A stretch of DNA of 36,952 nt from Pseudomonadota bacterium (lineage in GTDB: Bacteria > Desulfobacterota > Desulfobacteria > Desulfobacterales > RPRI01). Of the stretch, positions 1 to 9,407 are shown piece by piece (the first letter of the stretch is position 1; every line of letters starts with the position of its first letter). The stretch is from contig JAHIFE010000238.1 of assembly GCA_018901125.1 (NCBI GenBank), positions 1-36,952 on the forward strand, in the 5' to 3' direction. The notes under the pieces are model-generated. The model did no database searches and was not told where the DNA came from. It saw only the letters and a program-made list of their open reading frames with translations. Both the position numbers and the translations under genes were made by a program.

Positions 1-218
1 CTAACCGATAGAAGAAGCAACGGGTGCAATCGGGTATTGTAATAGCGTTCTCCGTAAGGGAAAAAGGTCAAGTGAAAAAGAAGTTATTTTTTTACAAGGG
101 GAGGTGTTTTTTCTCTTGACCTGACCTTTAATGGGTGACCCTGATCTTTCCATGAATAGTAAATAGTTAAGATCCGACCCCAATGTCTTCCCTTCACTGT
201 AATCATAGGTAATATTGT
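1..218. other. Intergenic segment with repeat-like sequence
   Basis: I see no convincing gene here. A reading frame is open on the minus strand across the segment and into the start of the next gene region, but it has no recognisable domain, low-complexity composition and no ribosome binding site. The minus strand carries GGGGTCGG near 178-183 and GGGTCACCC-type sequence near 135-143. This G-rich GGTC-type composition recalls degenerate intergenic repeats in related genomes, by memory only. Confidence 0.3.
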
Positions 219-845
219 TTACTTCTCTTTTTCCTGCTGTGTGTCTTCCCAAAGCTTATTTATTGGGATATATTCATCCTTTCTATTATCATCGTACCGA
301 TACCATTTAATCCGTTTATCAAAGACATTCACCTGTGAAATATCAGTCCAGGGAGTGGGCGCAAGCTCAATACCATAATCACCTTGAGGCTGATCACGCT
401 TAAAAAAATATACTGCCCCTTTGCCAGTCCACCAAAGTTTTATAGGGCCACATCTAATCTCATCTTTTGTATCAAAAGCTACTGGATGCCCAAAGAGAGA
501 CCAACTTGGTTTTGGCCAATGTAATTCTTCTTTCCTAAACTTTACATTTTTATTAGTAAAATCTCCTGTCTTATCTTCTTGATAGTACGATTCATATCTT
601 GTGTATAAATCTTCCTTTGTATTTCCTGTCAAGAATTCCGTAAATTTTACAACGCAATAATCTGAGTCTTTGCGAATAAGCAATATTCTTCCGATAGGCA
701 TTATTATACAATTAGGGGCAAGTTGTACTTCATTTATACTAAGAGTTCCGATACCCTCCCTTTGACTAGAGATTGACAATCCTTCCCCCATTATTAGGCC
801 AATTATTACTGAACAACCAATGATCGCACATATGACTTTTCTCAT
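219..845 (-). CDS. Exported hypothetical protein downstream of RHS tip; candidate immunity protein
   Basis: I do not recognise the family of this 208-residue protein. The N-terminus (MRKVICAIIGCSVIIGLIMG) is a typical Sec signal or anchor, so the product should be periplasmic or membrane-attached. The mature part is rich in W, Y and K, with no catalytic motif I can name. A strong GGAGG sits 8 nt before the ATG, so the gene is real. It begins 39 nt after the stop of the RHS gene that ends in a variable tip. In RHS and other polymorphic toxin loci this slot is usually taken by the cognate immunity gene. Export would fit a toxin acting on the envelope. The immunity role is inference from position only. 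Confidence 0.6.
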   Translation of the reverse strand: MRKVICAIIGCSVIIGLIMGEGLSISSQREGIGTLSINEVQLAPNCIIMPIGRILLIRKDSDYCVVKFTEFLTGNTKEDLYTRYESYYQEDKTGDFTNKNVKFRKEELHWPKPSWSLFGHPVAFDTKDEIRCGPIKLWWTGKGAVYFFKRDQPQGDYGIELAPTPWTDISQVNVFDKRIKWYRYDDNRKDEYIPINKLWEDTQQEKEK

Positions 846-884
846 ACTTTATGCCTCCGCATAACTCATTTGCCACTTCTTCTA

Positions 885-3369
885 TTATTTAAGAGTATTC
901 ATCGAGTTTTGATATGCATTAGATATTGTGCTTAAACTTGGAAATACATCATTTGCCACATGTTTAACTGTCGACCAATTCCAACCCCAGTTTTGCATGC
1001 TCTCACCGTTGTGCCCAGGTAAATCTTGGCCCACATGTAACGCAGAAGGCATAAAGCCGCTTTGAATAATATTATTTGCATTGGCAAGAGCTTCGCCTTG
1101 CGTTTGATAACGATTGAGAGTTGAATCAAACCCGCTCATTGCATGGGTGTTAGCTGCAGGTGCAGTCCGATCCGTTGAATTACTATCTTCAGCCATAACA
1201 CTTAATGCAAGTGTTAGACTGCCCCGTATACTACGCCCGGAATTCAATGCTGCCACTAATGTTATCCCGCCATGCCAGAAAAAGGCAAGCTCACCATTTG
1301 GGTCAATCAGATTCGTTGGGTTGTTCCCCACATACGCCATCAAATTCACATCCCCGCCATCAAACCCAATCGGATCTTCGGAGATAAACCTACCCACCTG
1401 GGGATCATAATACCGTGCCCGCATGTAGTAAAACCCGTTCGGCTCGGCCATAACCCCAAACTGTCCCACATACTTGAACGGCTGGGGTACGGCTTCCACT
1501 TCATTATTGATATTTCCAAATTCATCATAAGCATATTTATTCACTATATTCTGACTGCTATCCGTCATGGCAACTGTGCTGCCGATGGTATTGTAATGGT
1601 AGCAGTAAACCTGATCCGAAGGAGTAACCATTGCCATCAGACCCTGGCCGTAAATGTAGTAGCGGGTAATAACATTATTGTTATCCGCCTCGGCTAACAG
1701 ATTTCCACCCGCATCATAAATGTAACGTGTTTCAACACCATTTCGTAAAGCTTTAAGCCTGTTGCCTGTGGCATCATAGGAATAAACATAATTACTTCCG
1801 ATAGCCGTAAGCCTGTGATCATAATCGAATGTATAATATGATCCGTATCCGTTTGTAATCTGCCCTTCATCATCATAACCAAAGCTGTTTGCACCATCAG
1901 AAAGCAATCTGTTCTTATATGTGTTGTAAGTATAATTGGTGTTTTCCAATGCAGCTGTATCAGTTAGCGGTTCGTCTTTTATAATATTTGTACGATTGCC
2001 GTTTTCATCCAGATCAAACTGATAAGTCGCAATCGCTGCCCCGCCCTGCTGCCTGTTTTCCAGCGAAACCAGCCTGTTCGCATCATCAAAATCGTATGTG
2101 CTTGTGGTGCCGTTAAAGTTATCAATGCTTGCCAGCCGACCTGCGGCATCATAATTATATGTGGCGGTCTGGCTCAGCCAGTCAAGCGTTACCGTTTTCA
2201 TGCGGTTAAGTTCGTCATAAGTGTAGCTAACACTTTTGTTTCCAGGATATGTGAGCTTTGTTACATTTCCGGCTTCATCATATTCATAGGATACATTAAA
2301 TCCGAATGGGTCGGTTTTTGAAGTTAAGCGATTTACAGCATCATATATATATCCGGTAGTTCCTGTGGAATCCTGCATACTCTCAAGATTGTCAAGCTGA
2401 TTGTATGTAAAATTTACTTCGGAAGCATCAGGATATGTAATGGTTTCCGGGTTGCCGCTTTGGGTGTATGAGAGTGTGATGGTATTATTATTACGGTCTG
2501 TTTTGGTATGAAGTGAACCATCATTATAATAGGTAAGGGTTGTGCTCTTTCCCAGAGGATCTGTTTTGCTTAGCAATAAGCCACGACGGTCAAATGCAAA
2601 TCTTGTAATTGCGCCTGCCTGGTCGGTAAGTTGCACCATTCTTCCAACAGAATCATAATCATAATCTATCACAGGTTCGGCAGATACCCTGGAGGTATTG
2701 GGATTTCCGACAGCATCATAGGTTATGGTGGTAATAACCCCGCGTCCATCCGTGACAGTATTTGGGAAACCATTGGGATACGGTGTTGTGCTTGTGCTGA
2801 TTTGTTTGTCGGATTCGGGATACGAAGTTGCCATGATGGGATGATGTTCGGCATCATAATCAAGGTGAGAAATCTTTTTTTGCCTTACCGAATTTAAGGC
2901 ATACCAGGAATCGGTCTTTCTGAACAAAGCATCGTAATCAAATTCCATATCATACTCTGTTCCTGACAGCGGGCTTTTAGTGCTTATCAGATTTTGATTG
3001 CCATCATACTCAAATTCGGAAATATTGCCCTTAGGGTCAACGGTTTTTATAACATGATCCTGACCGTCAAAAGTCTTGGTAAACTTGTTGCCCAGAGGGT
3101 CTTCCTGGGCATATTCGCGGCCCTTATGATCATAATAATATGTGAGCGCATTGCCATCCGGGTCTACTTCCTGATTGCGGTACCCTGAGAAATAGAAGCT
3201 GTAGTCAGCTGTGCCTCCGCCCTGGCGCGGTAATGTTTGAATTATAACCCTGCCAAAATCATCATTAAGCATATTTAACCGATCCGGCATAAGAAGTTAT
3301 AAACGATGTAATAAGCAGTATCAGAACAGCAGCACAAAGAAATATTACATGCTTAAGCTTAAATAGCAT
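885..3369 (-). pseudogene. Secreted RHS/YD-repeat protein with PLC-like C-terminal tip, frameshifted after signal peptide
   Basis: The long frame (ATG at 3290, 801 codons) is a chain of YD repeats ending in the RHS-core signature YYMRARYYDPQVGRFISEDP, followed by a unique tip at residues 668-801. Its apparent start lies in the middle of a repeat. In another frame a good signal peptide begins at 3369 (MLFKLKHVIFLCAAV..., ending SYA-GSVKYA) behind GGGGGGATGACAAA, then stops at TAA 3267-3265. Removing one A at 3265/3266 joins the two frames into GSVKYAYDDFGRVI, a normal first YD repeat, giving 827 residues. The tip has H673, H716, an HxxxDxxxH motif (H752, D756, H760) and HxxxD (H777, D781). This pattern is reminiscent of zinc-dependent phospholipase C/P1 nuclease folds. 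Either the gene is broken by a 1-nt insertion, it shifts frame, or this is a sequence error. Confidence 0.8.
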
Positions 3370-3711
3370 TTTGTCATCCCCCCGTTGTTCACTATTTGAA
3401 ATCTTAGAATAACCCCCGATTCTATTTTCTTGCATTTGTTTTCCCGTATTTTATCTATTATCTATGGCAGCATATAAAATAACGCCCTACGGCTATCGGC
3501 AATATAACAAAAATTCCCCCTTTAAAAATTGCCACTCTTCACATCCCCCAAGAAACCCTTCTACATTCATTATTCCTTGTTCGATATTCGATATTCTTCT
3601 TTCTTTCAAATGGGCTTTATATCCCACACCCCTCCAAGGCAATTAAGTTCCATCAATCTTTCAACAAGAGCTAAGAGTAGAACTGACAACAACTATCCTC
3701 TTAATCACAAA
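3370..3711. other. Intergenic region between the two RHS genes
   Basis: This 342-nt stretch holds no supported gene. It contains the ribosome binding site of the downstream RHS gene, a heptamer array (3555-3596), and AT-rich sequence with no recognisable coding remnant. Short open frames on the plus strand have no family signature. Confidence 0.5.
3555..3596 (-). repeat. Heptamer array, GAANNNN x6
   Basis: Read on the minus strand, the units are GAATATC, GAATATC, GAACAAG, GAATAAT, GAATGTA and GAAGGGT. All six keep exact 7-bp spacing and a GAA start. This is the short tandem heptanucleotide type known from several bacterial lineages. Confidence 0.75.
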
Positions 3712-6700
3712 TCAAGGTTTGACCCTGATCCCCTGATCCCCCTGGTATGTAGTTACCTGAGATTTGGCATCGGTAACGGATGCAAGGCTTCCGTGGCCGT
3801 CATAGGTATAAGCTGTAATCAGGTTGCCAGGCTGAGTTACAGTTTTTAGCCGGTTTAAGGCATCGTATGTATAGCTTGTGGTTTTTCCGTTAAAATCGGT
3901 TACAGAAGATACATTGCCTCTTACATCATAGGCATATTCCATAAAACTGTCGTCATGCTTGATCTCTTTGTAAAGTTTTCCGGGTATAGCCGGATGCTGA
4001 TAATCAAAACGCTTCCAGTTTGTGCGTGTTGCCGCCGGATCATAATAACTCTTATCTGTCGGATTACCCTGAGTATCATACAGGTTATCAATATAATTGC
4101 CCTCATGATCGGTAACACGGGATAGCCTTCCGTAAGTTGTGTCATAAGTATAACCGGTATTTACACTGTCTTCATCGGTTCTTGATTCTATAAATCCGGC
4201 AGCATTAAAGGTAGTGCTTGCCGTGCTCGAATCATCCGCATGATACACATCCGTAGCCCTTCCCCTGCCATCATAAGTGTATGTGCTTACATGGCCGTTT
4301 ACATCGGTGGTCTGACCAACCTGACCGGCATTGTCATAATTTTGAAAAAGACTGCTTCCAACAAGCGGCCTTGTAATGGATGTAATATCGCCTGAACTTA
4401 AATTATATACAAAAGTACTTGTATCTGCGGTTCCGGCAACAGGGCCGTCTATGGATAAAACCTGACCTTTGGCATTGTAAGTAATCTTTGTTATATATTC
4501 ATAAGCAACTGTTGCTCCGGTATTATCTGCTGTAAAACCCTGCTCGATAACCCGGCACAAATTCCCCGTTGGGTTCTGGTTTGGCGTGCTGTTGTAATCA
4601 TCATCATAATCCCAGATGGTAACCTTGTTGCCGGTACCCAAAACACTAACTTCCATTCTTGTTAAGGGCACATTCATATCGGGATGATAGGTATAAATGA
4701 TTGTCCTTTGTTCGGGAGCGCCCGATGCCAGGATAACGGTTGCCGGATTTCCTTTTGCATCATAGTTCTGATAAAGATTTATAACACCTCCGGCATCTTC
4801 TGTTTCAATTAGATTCATGTTTGCGTCATAAGCCCATCTTACAACATTATTTGCACTGTACGGTGCTTCTGCAATGCCGCTTACGCCAAGCACTCTTTTT
4901 CTGCCCCCTGCTTCGATAATAGCGTAAGTTCTTAACACACCATAAGCATCGGTAACTTCTACCTGGATATTGTCGATATAAACAACCGACACCCCTGTTC
5001 CGTTAACACTGAAATTATTTATCGCTCTATCCAGATCATCATATGACCAGGTATTTAAAAGATGATTTGCATTGTTTTTCTTTTCCGTAAGATTGTGAAT
5101 GTCATATGTGTCGGTATAAGCATAATTGAATCCCGAACCATCGGCATATGTAACGCTTATAAGATTTGCATTTGTATCATAGCCGTATTGCACCCATATT
5201 CCGTCTGTAACAGCAGATGTAACCGGCCCTGTGATATTTTCCAGAAGATTATTTGCATTATAGTTAAATGTCAGGGTTCTGCCGCTTGAAGTATCTGTAA
5301 CCGTAGATACCAGATCATTTGCATTATAAGCTATTTCAAGACTGTTTGATTTTTCATCTGTAATACGGATAAGTTTTCCTGAAGAATTGAAAGTATATCG
5401 CGATCCGTCAGTACGATGCCAGATGTATTCACCGGAAACATTTGTAAGAGTTGAGCGCTCATTAAAAGCCGCCTGATAAACACCGGGAGATATTTCTTCA
5501 AAAAAGATCCCTCTTCCGGTACCGTCCGTTATTTTGATATAGTTTAGATTGTTAAACTGGTAGGAAGTATCAAGAGATGCTTCATAAGTATGCGTCCAGC
5601 CGTATCCGAGAGCACCAGTTACATCGGATTGGCTGTTGTAAAATGCGGTAAGTGATAATCCAGTTTTATTGGGGGAGGAAAATTGCAGATCGTTTCTGTA
5701 TTCAAGCACATTGCCGTTTAGTACGCGGATTGTTTCACCTACAAGACCTCCTCCGCCCTGCTGTTCATCATAATCGAAACCAAGATCTGACAATGGCGGT
5801 ATATTTTGCGCAAGCGGTAACTTTTCATCAAGTTTACTAATTTCATCCAAATCAAGATTTGTATTAAGACTTGTTATTATATCGGAAGATTTTGCAGAAG
5901 AATCCGAATTTAATACCATAAACGTTACATTGCCGGATATTCCGCCCCCCGGCTTAGGATTAGAAGCTGTTATTTCTATATGCCCACCAGTTTGAAGATC
6001 AGCAGGAACTAAGCTTAATTTCAGTTCTGTTGAACTTATGGGAGTGTAAGTTCTCTGAATGCCGTTTACATAAATTGCAGTATCGTTAATAAAGCCTTTG
6101 CCTGAAATATTTACCGCCAGGCCAAGAGTTCCTGCTATAGCCTGGGGAGGATCGATGGTTGATATTAACGGTACGGGATTTTGCACTGTAAATGTAAAGC
6201 TGTCCGATACGCCGCCTGATGGCAAAGGATTTGTTACGGTAACAGGAAAGATGCCCGCACTTGAAAGAAAAGTTGAGGGAACTATGGCGTCAAGCGTGTT
6301 GTTACCGGAAAATGCAGTATTAATGTCGAACCGGTTAAACTTAACAGAGGATGAAGCGATAAATCCTTCACCGTCTATTCTTAATTTCACATCAGTATCT
6401 CCGGCAGCTGCGCCCGATGGAGTAATTTCTGTTATCCGGGGCACAGGATTTGGAAGTTGAACTTCCAGAACGCCTCTTTCAGGCTGATCGCCTGCCGTGT
6501 CTTTTAAATAAGAAACAAGGCTGATGTTTCTGTATTTATCTACTGCTACAGATCTTAGGCTGTTTATATCGGTTATCGGATATTCATTTAATGTGTTTGT
6601 ATTTAGATCAAGGAGCAGAAGACTTTCTTCTCCGGTTATAACCGCAATATGGGTGGATGGGTTTATATCAAGCCCATAGGTGGAATCATTCTGAAAATAG

Positions 6701-7653
6701 GATAATCCGCTTCCTGCATTTTCAAGATCGCCTATTATAGTCTCATCAATTTCAGAATTGTAAAGGTTTAGAAAACTTGTGATATCGGTATTAATGTCCG
6801 AGTCATTAATATAGTCATTGCCGCCACCAGCTAAATAGTCCGTAATGCCTTTGAGTTTGATTCCGGTTAAAAAATCATCCCCATCCTTTATATTGGAAAT
6901 TATGCTGCCGCTTGAAATATCAAAAAGATTTAGCTCCTTAAGACCTGATGTAATGCTTATGCTTTTGCCTGTATCTATCGCAACACCTTTTGCACCTCTT
7001 TTAAGGGTTATGGTGTTTAAAACCGTACCGCTGTCGATATCGGCTATCATTACTATATTCTGTCACCAGCTGAAAACCCCTTCGCCTGCTGCAACAACCG
7101 CCCTGTTTGTATCCGTGTCAACCGCAACAAGCCTGGGTTTATAGGCAAGCGGAATCTCTTGCAATGTTTCCAAAGTATCTGCAGAAAGAACTAATAGCTT
7201 CTTTTCCCGCTCAAGCGCTATTACAATGGTATTATTTTCAGGATTGACCGCTATGCCGTGAGAATCACCGTTTATGGTAAGCGTATTTAAAATTGCACCG
7301 GTTGAATCAACTGTGCATAAAAAACTGTTATCGTTTAATAATCCGTTATCATTAAGAGTAACATAGGCAAGATTGTTTTCAGGATTTACCGCAATACCTA
7401 TCGGTCTTCTTGCAAGAGAGACTGTTTTTGTGACCAAATGGGAGCCAAGATTAATTATATAAAGGCTTTTTGTATGCTTATTAATTCCATAGGCCATGCC
7501 GGTGTTTGGCGAAAGGGCAATCGAATCTATAAGGCTGTCTGTGGAGATATTACCGATAACCGAAATATCTCCGGCAGTTAAAATGCAGGGAATAAACAGA
7601 ATTGCTAAAACAAGCAGATACAGAAAGGCTCTTTTCCTTGCGGATCTCCTCAT
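3712..7653 (-). pseudogene. Large exported beta-propeller/TIG/RHS protein, interrupted by in-frame TGA and 3'-truncated
   Basis: Two frames lie in the same phase. The first starts at ATG 7653 (an upstream TTG at 7677 is possible) with signal peptide MRRSARKRAFLYLLVLAILF and runs through propeller-like repeats (IAVNPENNLAYV, IAVNPENN) to TGA 7065-7063. The second begins 12 nt later (QNIVMIADIDSG...) and continues the same propeller. Two IPT/TIG-type domains follow (motifs PRITEITPSGAAAGDTDV and PLISTIDPPQAIAGT), then a DUF6531-like entry segment (LSLTAFYNSQ...ALGYGWTHTYE) and many YD repeats. The protein ends abruptly after VTDAKSQVTTY; the last ten residues come from a G-rich repeat (GGGGGATCAGGGGATCAGGG), so the RHS core closure and any tip are missing. 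In sum, one ancestral gene with a nonsense codon and a lost 3' end. Confidence 0.8.
3723..3742 (-). repeat. Short G-rich repeat at the truncated RHS end
   Basis: The minus strand reads GGGGGATCAGGGGATCAGGG, three G-tracts separated by ATCA. It replaces the normal continuation of a YD repeat and forms the last codons before the stop. It resembles the G-rich array at 11646-11708. Confidence 0.6.
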
Positions 7654-7692
7654 GCCTAAGAAAGAAATTGCAAGCAACCAGCAAATTTAAAT

Positions 7693-7769
7693 CAGAAGTA
7701 AGTTCGCAGCGGGCAGTAGTCAGAAATCAGTAGTCAGTAGTAAGTAGTAAGTAGTCAGTAGTAAGCTGC
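7693..7769 (+). repeat. Heptamer array, (C/A)AGTAGT-type x11
   Basis: Eleven consecutive 7-nt units: CAGAAGT, AAGTTCG, CAGCGGG, CAGTAGT, CAGAAAT, CAGTAGT, CAGTAGT, AAGTAGT, AAGTAGT, CAGTAGT, AAGCTGC. The period is exact while sequence varies at both edges. The array lies just upstream of the large RHS gene, between it and the radical SAM gene. The rest of 7770-7967 is AT-rich and shows nothing recognisable. Confidence 0.8.
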
Positions 7770-7967
7770 AATAAATACTTAAAGCCGGAACTTAATAACG
7801 CTATGATAAATATAATGCTTGGTAAGACGTAATAAATCAAATGCATAGAGATTAGAAAAATAATGGTGGGTTTACTATCAGAAGAATATCTGCATGTCAA
7901 ATAAAATTATTATTTTTAAGTAAAATAATCAGTTTACAGATTGTCTGGATAAATAAGGCAGTATTTA

Positions 7968-9230
7968 CTATAATCTTTGTATGAGGTAAACATACACCGG
8001 CATTCTAATGGAATATTTTATTGTGTGAAATTTTCTCTTGATCTCGTCATTATCCCTTTCACCTATCAGTGGAGAGAGATAAATACAGCCTTTGACAGAA
8101 CGGTCCGGAATGTTTTCATTTATAAAGTCTTGCATGGAAGTTAAATGAGACGTTGGTAGTTGTGATCCGATGATAAAATTTCCGGTAATTTCAATATTGC
8201 TGTATTTTCTGTTGATTTCAATCATACGCTTAAAAGCTTTTTTTGAATCATCAGCTTTTACGGGTTTGCCGATTAAATCGAGTGTTGTTTGGTCGAATGA
8301 TTCAAAGCCGATATTGATATATGTGTGAAATGGGGAATCATCAAGCATGCTGAAAATCTCTTCATCCGCGTTGAGTAATGAAAAGATACTGCCGAATAAA
8401 TATAGATAATTATCAAGCATCACAGTGTTTTTTATGAGTTTATAAGACTCGCCTATTGCAAATGCCATAATACTTTCATTTGCAACCAATGCATCATGAT
8501 TGCCGAGAAATACTGAATTATAGTTGATAATATCTTCGCCGTAAAATTCTCTTAATTGATTTAGCTGCAAAGCGATATTCGCTTCGTTGCGGATATTAAT
8601 TTTTTCACCTGATTTGACCGAACAAAAACTACAGTTGTATACGCATCCGTCCGCGATAATAACAGGAATAACATCGTAATCCGAATGTCGCGTGTCCGGC
8701 GGAAGCACAGATATAGAGCTTTTTATGATGCTGTGAATATCGGGTTCGGGCAAAACGGAATTATTGTTAATTATTTTGTTAAGAAGTACTTTGTTCTCTG
8801 AACAGGCCGGTTCATCGATAACATTCTTTAATTTACTTACAAAGGATTGAAGAGAATCAAGGGCATTTAAAACATATTGGCTTTTAAATGGCTTGTAGTC
8901 GAAAACCGAGTTGGAATTATAATTAAGGCATAGTGTGTAGTATTCGCCTTCATATGCGAAAGCATTACTATAGCCCATACCTGCGGTGTAAAATATCCAA
9001 TCATTTCCTTTTGTGCGTTTCAGCCAATCTTCACGAGGCCAATCATTATGCCGCTTTCCGCTAATTATTTTTGCCCTGCCGTTTAAATCAAAAATATATT
9101 CATAACCTTCTGTTCGAATCTTTATATAATTCCCGTAACGGATAGGATGGGTTGCTTTGCTGTATTTATCCAGGCCTGACTCTATTGAAACGGAAAAGTT
9201 ATTTAGCTTTGAAGCGCACTCGGCTAACAT
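7968..9230 (-). CDS. Radical SAM protein of unknown substrate
   Basis: This 420-residue protein has a CxxxCxxC cluster-binding motif at C196, C200 and C203 (DGCVYNCSFCSVKSG). It should ligate a 4Fe-4S cluster and cleave SAM to a 5'-deoxyadenosyl radical. The NIGFESFDQTTLDLIGKP segment after it is typical of the radical SAM barrel in the B12-binding/MiaB/HemN-like branch. The N-terminal 180 residues are unlike a cobalamin-binding domain and I cannot place them. AAGGTGAT precedes the ATG with normal spacing. The gene lies 177 nt behind the 713-residue protein of the GRE locus on the same strand. It may be the last gene of that operon or independent; the gap leaves both open. Confidence 0.8.
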   Translation of the reverse strand: MLAECASKLNNFSVSIESGLDKYSKATHPIRYGNYIKIRTEGYEYIFDLNGRAKIISGKRHNDWPREDWLKRTKGNDWIFYTAGMGYSNAFAYEGEYYTLCLNYNSNSVFDYKPFKSQYVLNALDSLQSFVSKLKNVIDEPACSENKVLLNKIINNNSVLPEPDIHSIIKSSISVLPPDTRHSDYDVIPVIIADGCVYNCSFCSVKSGEKINIRNEANIALQLNQLREFYGEDIINYNSVFLGNHDALVANESIMAFAIGESYKLIKNTVMLDNYLYLFGSIFSLLNADEEIFSMLDDSPFHTYINIGFESFDQTTLDLIGKPVKADDSKKAFKRMIEINRKYSNIEITGNFIIGSQLPTSHLTSMQDFINENIPDRSVKGCIYLSPLIGERDNDEIKRKFHTIKYSIRMPVYVYLIQRL

Positions 9231-9407
9231 AATAATTTATCACCTTAATTTTGCATATAAAACCCTTTGTGAGTCAACCTTGTTTGCAATTTTACGTCTA
9301 CCGTTAGCTGCTCTTTTCTGTTCCTATGTTTTCGATATCTGGTACATAAAAGTATTTCAAGAAGTATTCATGATTATATCGGCAAAATAATAACCCCAAA
9401 TTACTTC

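Noticed and set aside
1-252. 83-codon minus-strand frame at the left edge
   Set aside because: No family feature, no ribosome site, overlaps the end of a better-supported gene and consists of repeat-like intergenic DNA.
7063-7065. TGA in the large RHS gene as a selenocysteine codon, given selC in the same window
   Set aside because: It lies in a beta-propeller segment with no redox motif, and I see no convincing SECIS hairpin just after it. A nonsense mutation is simpler.
7693-7769. CRISPR array
   Set aside because: Units are 7 nt without spacers and no cas gene is nearby; these are simple tandem heptamers.
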